This document shows positions 6,670 to 10,961 of a DNA stretch of 10,961 nucleotides, piece after piece. The notes beneath the pieces are model-generated. The model made no database searches, was not told the origin of the DNA, and saw only the letters and a list, made by a program, of their open reading frames with translations. This stretch comes from JBGFRR01 sp041695045. Lineage in GTDB: Bacteria; Bacteroidota; Ignavibacteria; UBA10030. The DNA is taken from positions 1-10,961 of the forward strand of contig JBGFRR010000036.1 of NCBI GenBank assembly GCA_041695045.1, in the 5' to 3' direction. Positions within the stretch are counted from its first letter, which is position 1, and the number at the start of each line of letters is the position of its first letter. Position numbers and translations under genes: made by a program.

Positions 6670-7913
6670 ACAACGCCCCGATGGTTTCCTGGTATCGCAC
6701 CATCACACGGCGACAGTGGAAGGCACTCCTTGCCGCACAGCTCGGTTGGATGCTCGATGCGATGGATGTAATGCTGTATGCATTCGCGCTGACTGCTATT
6801 CGCGAGGAGTTCCAGCTTTCGTCCGCAGGTGCGGGCGCCGTGGCGTCAGTTACGCTCATCGCCTCCGCGTTCGGCGGCATCCTGTTCGGCGTGTTAGCCG
6901 ACCGCATCGGCCGTGCACGCGCTCTGATATACTCCATCCTCACCTACTCAATCTTCACTGCGCTCACGGCAACCTCGGCGAGCGTTGCGCAACTTGTTCT
7001 GTGGCGCACACTTGTCGGCATTGGCATGGGGGGCGAATGGTCGGCAGGCTCCGTGCTCGTCTCGGAAACGTGGCCTGCCGAGCACAGGGGCAAAGCGATC
7101 GGGCTGATGCAGTCCGGCTGGGCGATCGGTTACATTCTTGCCGCTATCCTTGCCGCTGTGGTGCTTCCGGTGTATGGCTGGCGGACGCTGTTTGTGTTGG
7201 GACTTCTGCCTGCGTTGCTGACGGTGTGGATCCGTCGCAACGTTCCCGAGCCGGATATTTGGCAAACGCGCTATGTCGGTTCAAGCGGTGCGTCGCCCTT
7301 CGCCGGTTTGTCGCAGATTGTTCAACCTCCGCTTCTGCGGAGGACATTCGCCGCGGCGTTGACAACTACGAGTGTGCTGTTTGCCTACTGGGGATTGTTC
7401 ACATGGATGCCCGCCTTTCTGTCGACACCGCTGGAGCAGGGGGGCGCCGGGATGACGATGGTGCGGACGTCAACCTGGATCATTCCGATGCAGATCGGGG
7501 CGTTCTTCGGATACACGCTCTTCGGTGTGTTTGCAGACCGGTTCGGGAGAAGGCCGGTGTTCGTATCGTTCCTCGTGTGCGCGGCGCTACTCGTGCCCGC
7601 ATACGGTCAGCTGGGACAGCACGAAGCGCTCCTGCTGGTACTTGGGCCTTTGATTGGTTTCTTCGGCCATGGTTACTTCAGTGTGTTCGGGGCAATGTTG
7701 GCGGAGTTGTTTCCAACGTCGATTCGCGGGACGGCACAGGGCTTCACGTATAATGTTGGGCGCGCGCTGAGCGCGCTGGCTCCGTTCACCATCGGCGCGC
7801 TGGCTGATGAGTACGGAATCGGCAGCGCTCTAGCATTGACCTCAGCGTTCTTTCTTGCCGGCGCCGGGTTGACTTTTTTGCTACCCGAGACGCGAGGGAG
7901 GGCTTTGGAGTAA
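6666..7913 (+). CDS. MFS transporter, sugar/organic acid:H+ symporter type, in the pxp operon
   Basis: This 415-aa membrane protein has the twelve hydrophobic segments of the major facilitator superfamily. Segment 1 contains LGWMLDAMDVMLYAF, with acidic residues at positions 31 and 34, as in NanT-like and aromatic-acid:H+ symporters. The loop 2-3 signature is GVLADRIGRAR (residues 75-85), and its counterpart in the second half is GVFADRFGRRPVF. VGIGMGGEWSAGSVLVSE matches segment 4 of this subgroup. The start overlaps the pxpC stop (ATGA), so the two are very likely co-translated. Its position inside the 5-oxoprolinase operon suggests import of 5-oxoproline or a precursor such as a pyroglutamyl compound. 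The substrate is an inference from context only; a carboxylate or sugar acid is also possible. Confidence 0.9.
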   Translation: MNNAPMVSWYRTITRRQWKALLAAQLGWMLDAMDVMLYAFALTAIREEFQLSSAGAGAVASVTLIASAFGGILFGVLADRIGRARALIYSILTYSIFTALTATSASVAQLVLWRTLVGIGMGGEWSAGSVLVSETWPAEHRGKAIGLMQSGWAIGYILAAILAAVVLPVYGWRTLFVLGLLPALLTVWIRRNVPEPDIWQTRYVGSSGASPFAGLSQIVQPPLLRRTFAAALTTTSVLFAYWGLFTWMPAFLSTPLEQGGAGMTMVRTSTWIIPMQIGAFFGYTLFGVFADRFGRRPVFVSFLVCAALLVPAYGQLGQHEALLLVLGPLIGFFGHGYFSVFGAMLAELFPTSIRGTAQGFTYNVGRALSALAPFTIGALADEYGIGSALALTSAFFLAGAGLTFLLPETRGRALE

Positions 7914-7916
7914 CCC

Positions 7917-7943
7917 GTAGAGCGAAACGCCGTTTCACTCTAC
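7917..7943 (+). promoter_or_regulatory. Intercistronic hairpin before pxpA
   Basis: GTAGAG (7917-7922) pairs with CTCTAC (7938-7943) and GAAAC (7924-7928) with GTTTC (7932-7936), with one C/A mismatch and a GCC loop. It fills most of the 50-bp gap between the transporter and pxpA. No T-run follows, so it is more likely an mRNA processing or stability element than a terminator. Confidence 0.5.
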
Positions 7944-7963
7944 ACAAACACTATCGCACTCGT

Positions 7964-8722
7964 ATGGAACCTTCACAAGGTTATCGAATAATCGACATCA
8001 ACTCAGACGTGGGCGAGTTAGCCGACGGCCCGGATGATGAACTTCTGAAGCTCATCACCTCTGCTAATGTCGCATGCGGCGGCCACGCCGGCGACGAGCA
8101 AACGATGGAGCGGGTTGTGAAACTCGCCATTGAGCACGGCGTTCGCATCGGGGCGCATCCGAGCTTCCCCGACCGCAAACACTTCGGTCGCAGAGTGCTG
8201 GACATGACATTCGATGAAATCAAGGCTGCGGTCGCAGCGCAAATCCGGACGCTCAAGACCATTGCGAATCGGCTCGGCGCATCACTCTCACACGTGAAGC
8301 CTCATGGCGCTCTTTATAATGTAGCCGCGAAGGACACCCGGGTGGCCCATGCCATAGCAGCGGGGGTTGAGGAAGTCGATAACACATTGATTTTCGTTGG
8401 GTCGGCAGGATCGGGCATGTTGGAGGTTTGGAAGGGGTTAGGATGTGAAGTTGCAGCAGAGGCTTTTGCCGACAGGAGGTATGAGGCGGACGGCTCGCTG
8501 CGTTCTCGTCTTCTTCCTGACGCTCTTATCACGGACCCTGAGCGTGCGGCACAACAGGCGCTGAGCATCGCGCGAGATGGTTACATAATGGCTATTGATA
8601 AAAGCCGGATTTCTGTTGACGCGCAGACCATCTGCATCCATAGCGACACGCCGAATGCGGTGGCAATCGCGCGAAGGGTGAGGAAGGCGTTGGAGGAGGC
8701 GGGATTTCGGGTTGCTTCGTGA
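7964..8722 (+). CDS. pxpA: 5-oxoprolinase subunit PxpA (LamB/YcsF family)
   Basis: PxpA is the subunit thought to act on 5-oxoproline, together with the PxpB-PxpC pair and ATP, to give L-glutamate in the cytoplasm. The 252-aa length fits the family (about 244-255). Family signatures are all present: IDINSDVGE near the N-terminus (usually DLNADLGE), SANVACGGHAGD, GVRIGAHPSFPDRKHFGRR, HVKPHGALYN, AEAFADRRYEADGSL and TICIHSDTPNA. The YcsF fold is a beta/alpha barrel related to polysaccharide deacetylase-like enzymes, and the conserved Asp, His and Lys-Pro-His positions are intact. It is the last gene of the operon, 50 bp after the transporter, and has no strong Shine-Dalgarno sequence. With all three subunits intact, a working enzyme is expected. 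Confidence 0.94.
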   Translation: MEPSQGYRIIDINSDVGELADGPDDELLKLITSANVACGGHAGDEQTMERVVKLAIEHGVRIGAHPSFPDRKHFGRRVLDMTFDEIKAAVAAQIRTLKTIANRLGASLSHVKPHGALYNVAAKDTRVAHAIAAGVEEVDNTLIFVGSAGSGMLEVWKGLGCEVAAEAFADRRYEADGSLRSRLLPDALITDPERAAQQALSIARDGYIMAIDKSRISVDAQTICIHSDTPNAVAIARRVRKALEEAGFRVAS

Positions 8723-8727
8723 AGCGA

Positions 8728-8752
8728 GGGGGCGGGTGGGGTTGGGGTTTTT
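8728..8752 (+). promoter_or_regulatory. G-quadruplex-capable G-tracts followed by T5 after pxpA
   Basis: Six bases past the pxpA stop come four G-tracts: GGGGG (8728-8732), GGG (8734-8736), GGGG (8738-8741) and GGGG (8744-8747), with loops of 1, 1 and 2 nt, then TTTTT (8748-8752). This fits the strict quadruplex pattern on the RNA-like strand. It could pause polymerase or protect the mRNA end. A preceding GCTT-CGTG-AAGC hairpin (8713-8724) spans the stop codon. Confidence 0.5.
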
Positions 8753-8792
8753 CTGGACGTCAGATGTCCCGCTCACACGCCTTTTCAGTCGT

Positions 8793-8874
8793 CAATGTCT
8801 CAAGGAGTTTTAGACCCTTGAATTTGCCGCGGACCTCGTGGACGATTTTCTTAGTAACAGGCTTCGAGACATTG
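8793..8874. repeat. Inverted repeat between pxpA and the mazF remnant
   Basis: CAATGTCTC (8793-8801) is the exact reverse complement of GAGACATTG (8866-8874). Pairing extends inward by AAG/CTT with one unpaired C (8865). A second small stem TCAAGG/CCTTGA (8800-8805/8816-8821) overlaps the left arm. The interval 8753-8886 otherwise holds no gene I can support. Confidence 0.5.
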
Positions 8875-8886
8875 CTGGCTCTTTTC

Positions 8887-9101
8887 TCATCGCAGCAACG
8901 TTCCGAGTTTGCCAAGGACCTCTTGGATCGTTTCATCTGAAACCCGACTGACCTTCTGCGCATTTCTGTTTCGCCAATCAAGACTCTTGACTTGATCGGC
9001 AAGGATCACCACTTCAACCTCTCCTCCCTTCGGCAAGGCAACTTCGAACTGAAGCTTAACCAAACCAGGTCGCCGCGGGCCGGGACATAACGACGAGGCA
9101 T
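8887..9101 (-). pseudogene. mazF: Disrupted MazF-family toxin gene (out-of-frame internal deletion)
   Basis: Translation from the ATG at 9101 begins MPRRYVPARGDLVWLSF, an almost ideal MazF N-terminus, but after position 9051 this frame reads SSKLPCRR and stops after 31 codons. From 9048 a second frame continues FEVALPKGGEVEVVI and LADQVKSLDWRNRNAQ and ends EVLGKLGTLLR at 8889, the typical MazF C-terminal half. About 17 N-terminal and 53 C-terminal residues remain of a family of about 110-115, so roughly 40 residues are missing. Two extra bases (9050-9049) at the joint put the halves out of frame. The missing part should contain the catalytic Arg and Thr of MazF RNases. The ATG overlaps the antitoxin stop (TAATG), the usual mazEF arrangement. 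It is not expected to give a working toxin. Confidence 0.85.
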
Positions 9102-9343
9102 TACCACGCCTCTCTGCCGACCGGTTCGCCGGTGTCAAAACCCTGATGAATGTTCTTCCTCTTAATTCCGGCTAACAGTTCTTCCAAACTGTATCTTCTT
9201 TCGGTTGCTGGATCAACGATGATCTTTCCGTGCGTCAGCTCCATCCGGACAATCTTGCCTTCTTGCAGTTTACAGTCGTTCGCGACCGACGGGGGGATTC
9301 TCAGGGCAAGGCTGTTTCCCCACTTTTGGATCTTCGTTTGCAT
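9101..9343 (-). CDS. mazE: MazE/AbrB-family antitoxin (SpoVT-AbrB domain)
   Basis: This 80-aa protein begins MQTKIQKWGNSLALRIPPS, the hallmark of MazE-type swapped-hairpin DNA-binding antitoxins. LQEGKIVRMELTHGKIIV follows in the same domain, and an acidic/polar tail (RRYSLEELLAGI, then HQGFDTGEPVGREAW) would normally bind the toxin. Length and sequence look intact. The ATG at 9343 has GGGAG 7 nt upstream. A strong promoter and an overlapping near-palindrome suggest autoregulation, as in other mazE genes. The partner mazF, starting within the stop codon (TAATG), is broken, so the antitoxin is now solitary here. It might persist as a regulator, might counter a toxin elsewhere in the genome, or might be decaying. 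Confidence 0.9.
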   Translation of the reverse strand: MQTKIQKWGNSLALRIPPSVANDCKLQEGKIVRMELTHGKIIVDPATERRYSLEELLAGIKRKNIHQGFDTGEPVGREAW

Positions 9344-9365
9344 GCATCGTCTCCCGTGTATCTAC

Positions 9366-9397
9366 GATGAATATACATCTCTTTGCTTCTTTGTCAA
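9366..9397 (-). promoter_or_regulatory. Promoter of mazE with candidate operator
   Basis: On the minus strand TTGACA (9397-9392) is followed after 16 nt by TATATT (9375-9370), so transcription should start about 20 nt before the ATG at 9343. A near-palindrome GATG-TATATT-CATC (9379-9366) covers the -10 element and is a plausible binding site for the AbrB-type antitoxin. The operator role is inferred from family behaviour. Confidence 0.7.
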
Positions 9398-9435
9398 CCC
9401 GCGCCTAAAGGTGCGGCCGATAACTTCTTTTTTTC

Positions 9436-9460
9436 ACCACGAAGTCACTACGACCCAAAG
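9436..9460 (+). repeat. Left imperfect terminal inverted repeat of the palindrome island
   Basis: This 25-bp stretch beginning ACCACGAAG and ending CCCAAAG matches the reverse complement of 9678-9702 at 18 of 25 positions, without gaps. The two copies bracket the dense palindrome cluster between mazE and the DUF2461 gene. Confidence 0.5.
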
Positions 9461-9486
9461 TCCCGCTGTACGGTTCGCTCTCCTGG

Positions 9487-9654
9487 TTCCGCTATTCAGA
9501 ATGCCGCTCAGTAGCGGAATGCCCCGACTCGTCGGGGCGGCAAATCCCGCATGTAGCGGAATCTCCCGCTCTTTGGATCCCGCCTGTGAGCGGGATCCCT
9601 AGAAGGCGGGACTGAGAAGCGGGAGATCCCGCCTTTCGTAGTTTTGAAAGCGGG
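9487..9654. repeat. Cluster of nested REP-like palindromes
   Basis: At least five stems lie within 170 bp. TTCCGCTA/TAGCGGAA is at 9487-9494/9512-9519. The 18-bp GCCCCGACTCGTCGGGGC is at 9521-9538. ATCTCCCGCT/AGCGGGAGAT is at 9561-9570/9618-9627 and encloses GGATCCCGC-CTGTGA-GCGGGATCC (9575-9598). CCCGC(c)TTTC/GAAAGCGGG is at 9628-9637/9646-9654. CCCGC and GCGGG words recur throughout. The island resembles repetitive extragenic palindromes or a decayed non-autonomous element. No coding function is visible in the 9344-9702 gap. Confidence 0.75.
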
Positions 9655-9677
9655 AATACACTAAGGATTTTGTGAAA

Positions 9678-9702
9678 CTTTGTGACTTCGGGTCTTAGTG
9701 GT
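9678..9702 (-). repeat. Right imperfect terminal inverted repeat of the palindrome island
   Basis: Read on the minus strand this begins ACCACTAAG and ends GTCACAAAG, pairing with 9436-9460. It directly abuts the stop codon (9703-9705) of the DUF2461 gene, so the island lies immediately at that gene's 3' end. Confidence 0.5.
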
Positions 9703-10476
9703 TTAGCTTTTCGGCCGAGCTTCTAACGCCTGGTTGAGGAACTTCACCAGCGGCGTCGCCTCCTCGCATACGCGGGCAACATCATCGACAAACGACGCCT
9801 TGTAGCACTTCGACTCGGGAAGAGAAACGCCGGCGAAGTAGTGCTTGTACCGAAGCCACTCGGCCATGGGGTGGTCAGCCTCGAAGCCGGCCGGGATACG
9901 CTTGAGTCGGTCGTCCTGCATCTCGAGCCCGCCGAAGGTCTTCTTGAATCGCCTCGAGCCGACAATCGACAGAAACTCCTCTGACCGCTCCGCGATAGCC
10001 CGACGGATCCTCTTGAGCTGATCGCTCTCCGGCATGTAAATCCCCGCCCCGACGTACACCTCCCCCGGCTCAATGTGGAAATAGTAACCCGATGCGCCCA
10101 ACCCCTTCGGCTTGCCGTGTATGACGGCGTGGGCGGCGACGTGCGTCTTGTACGGCGTTTTGTTCTTGCTAAACCGCGTATCGCGGTAGATGCGGAAGAT
10201 GGAGCGCTTGGGGTGTAGATCGTACTCCGGCGCGAATCGCGCGAAGTGCGGCTGGAGCGCGACGATGAGCGACTGCATCGGCAGCCTGACGAACGACTTG
10301 TATTCATGCTTGTGTTTCGCAAACCAGAGGCGGTTGTTGTTCCTCTTGAGCTTCTTGAGGAATGCGATGCCTTCTTTAGAGAATCCTTCGAAGGGGGGAT
10401 GGAATTCGAGTTCGTCGAGGGGTTGGGGTTTCAAGGTGAATTCTTGTGGAAGGCGCCCGCGAATAGGCCCCGCCAC
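9703..10476 (-). CDS. DUF2461 / TIGR02453 family protein
   Basis: The 257-aa product matches the DUF2461 (TIGR02453) family of uncharacterised, probably cytoplasmic proteins. Recognisable segments in order are FEGFSKEGIAFLKKLKRNNN with RLWFAKHKHEY, then FRIYRDTRFSKNKTPYKTH, GASGYYFHIEPGEVYVGAGIYMP, and near the C-terminus KRIPAGFEADHPMAEWLRYKHYF. No biochemical function is established for the family, and I can add none from sequence. Length is slightly above the usual 210-230 because of about 28 extra N-terminal residues. The GTG at 10476 is the only start that keeps this whole open frame, but it sits inside a palindrome and has no Shine-Dalgarno sequence. The true start could be downstream, for example the TTG at codon 15. 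It is a monocistronic gene among accessory elements. Confidence 0.85.
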   Translation of the reverse strand: MAGPIRGRLPQEFTLKPQPLDELEFHPPFEGFSKEGIAFLKKLKRNNNRLWFAKHKHEYKSFVRLPMQSLIVALQPHFARFAPEYDLHPKRSIFRIYRDTRFSKNKTPYKTHVAAHAVIHGKPKGLGASGYYFHIEPGEVYVGAGIYMPESDQLKRIRRAIAERSEEFLSIVGSRRFKKTFGGLEMQDDRLKRIPAGFEADHPMAEWLRYKHYFAGVSLPESKCYKASFVDDVARVCEEATPLVKFLNQALEARPKS

Positions 10477-10489
10477 AAAGCGTCGGGGC
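10467..10489. repeat. Palindrome overlapping the annotated start of the DUF2461 gene
   Basis: GCCCCG (10467-10472) and CGGGGC (10484-10489) flank an 11-nt centre. The arms resemble the GCCCCGA/TCGGGGC palindrome at 9521-9538, suggesting the same dispersed repeat class. Confidence 0.55.
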
Positions 10490-10556
10490 AGGCGCGAATG
10501 GACATGAGGAGAGAATTATGTTCGCGTATTTTGTGTGTTTCGTAGGCGAAGCATTT

Positions 10557-10637
10557 TCACTTCAACAATGTGCTTGTTCTACCGACGTTCCTTCGCTCAT
10601 GGTCCTTGAAAAAGGCTTTCTTGAAGGCAACCTGCAT
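10557..10637 (-). pseudogene. Possible N-terminal stub of a RelE/ParE-like toxin gene
   Basis: The 26-codon frame begins MQVAFKKAFFKD, which resembles the N-terminus of RelE/ParE-superfamily toxins (pattern V.F...F.KD). It then reads HERRNVGRTSTLLK and stops at 10557. Toxins of this type have about 85-100 residues, so at most the first strand and helix start remain. The ATG overlaps the stop of the preceding small ORF by one base (TAATG), exactly as in the mazEF remnant. The match is short, so the identification is tentative. Confidence 0.4.
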
Positions 10638-10753
10638 TACATCTCTTCTTGATGAACAAAGCCGGTTATCCTCTTTGCCTCATCAAGGCTTACCTCATCG
10701 TCGTCCTTGACTTTCTCCATGGCTTTCCCCAACCCATAATCGAGAAGGTTCAT
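10637..10753 (-). CDS. Small acidic hypothetical protein, possible antitoxin or antitoxin remnant
   Basis: From the ATG at 10753, which has GGGAG 9 nt upstream, the frame encodes 38 aa beginning MNLLDYGLGKAMEK and ending in DEAKRITGFVHQEEM. The sequence is acidic and helix-prone (KDDDEVSLDEAKRI). The frame is open further upstream, with ATG at 10795 (52 aa) and 10900 (87 aa), but the extra N-terminus is arginine-rich, low in conserved character and overlaps inverted repeats. The reasons to suspect an antitoxin are its size, its charge and its TAATG overlap with a toxin-like stub. I do not recognise a specific family, and it may itself be a truncated gene. Confidence 0.45.
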   Translation of the reverse strand: MNLLDYGLGKAMEKVKDDDEVSLDEAKRITGFVHQEEM

Positions 10754-10810
10754 TTCTTGGTTCTCCCGCGGCAGTACTGGTGACTCTATTGGCATTAGAG
10801 TAAAGATTCT

Positions 10811-10851
10811 GCGTCTTAAACGCAAGCGCTCACTCCGTGCGCTAGAGACGC
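10811..10851. repeat. Nested inverted repeat upstream of the small ORF
   Basis: GCGTCT (10811-10816) pairs with AGACGC (10846-10851) and encloses AGCGC/GCGCT (10825-10829/10839-10843). It lies where the leader or promoter of the small ORF would be. The rest of 10852-10961 shows no gene or signal I can support. Confidence 0.45.
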
Positions 10852-10961
10852 GGCCGAAAACCCCCTGTTGTGGTTGCGTTGTGATGGGTTGATGGTTCAC
10901 ACGGACACATAAGGACTCTTGCAGTGCTCATCAACGGCGCTGCGGTGAGAAAGACTTGTCG

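Noticed and set aside
6572..7753. A long plus-strand frame of 393 codons overlapping pxpC and the transporter gene
   Set aside because: It is a shadow of the high-GC MFS gene: Arg/Cys-rich composition, no family match, and the overlapping MFS frame is clearly real.
8760..9002. A minus-strand frame of 80 codons overlapping the mazF remnant, ending in a lysine-rich tail
   Set aside because: Most of it overlaps MazF C-terminal coding sequence in another frame. The tail from 8880 to 8760 looks mildly protein-like but has no start of its own and no recognised family.
9461..9657. The palindrome cluster as a CRISPR array
   Set aside because: The stems differ in sequence and spacing; there are no equal-length repeats with unique spacers and no cas gene.

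Overview
The window probably comes from a bacterium of the Fibrobacterota-Chlorobiota-Bacteroidota group, perhaps close to Ignavibacteria/Chlorobiota. The best marker is the first gene, a secreted protein ending in a type IX secretion (T9SS) type A sorting domain with the SYPNPFNP signature. Two lipoproteins with Asp right behind the lipobox Cys fit this. Two promoters are of the classical TTGACA/TATATT kind and several genes have Shine-Dalgarno sequences, which argues against a typical Bacteroidota proper. The taxonomic placement is an inference.

Region 1 (1-4402, all minus strand) is a surface/envelope block. It holds a 597-residue T9SS cargo protein and two paralogous lipoproteins built of about seven WGSS...NVYAVG...HFDGxxW repeats, which I read as seven-bladed beta-propellers. 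The paralogs share a near-identical N-terminal block (40 identical residues, 74 identical bases) and diverge elsewhere. The gaps carry strong hairpins, including a textbook intrinsic terminator that points the wrong way for the neighbouring genes.

Region 2 (4403-4947) is a 545-bp divergent intergenic region. It holds a clear minus-strand sigma70 promoter for the second lipoprotein and several inverted repeats.

Region 3 (4948-8722, plus strand) is a four-gene operon, pxpB-pxpC-MFS transporter-pxpA. It encodes the three subunits of the prokaryotic ATP-dependent 5-oxoprolinase, with a transporter gene inserted between pxpC and pxpA. The likely joint role is uptake of 5-oxoproline or a related compound and its conversion to glutamate. 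A G-tract cluster with quadruplex potential and a T-run follow the last gene.

Region 4 (8723-10961, mostly minus strand) is accessory DNA. A mazE-like antitoxin gene with its own promoter and a candidate operator is intact. Its partner mazF is destroyed by an out-of-frame internal deletion that removes the expected catalytic centre. A roughly 270-bp island of nested palindromes bounded by imperfect 25-bp inverted repeats follows, then a DUF2461/TIGR02453 gene. Last comes a second possible toxin-antitoxin remnant: a small acidic ORF whose stop overlaps the start of a 26-residue RelE-like N-terminal stub, again in the TAATG arrangement.

I do not see a complete new defence or metabolic system here. 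The most notable points are the decayed toxin genes next to retained antitoxin-like genes, the propeller lipoprotein pair with its conserved block, the misdirected terminator and the palindrome island.
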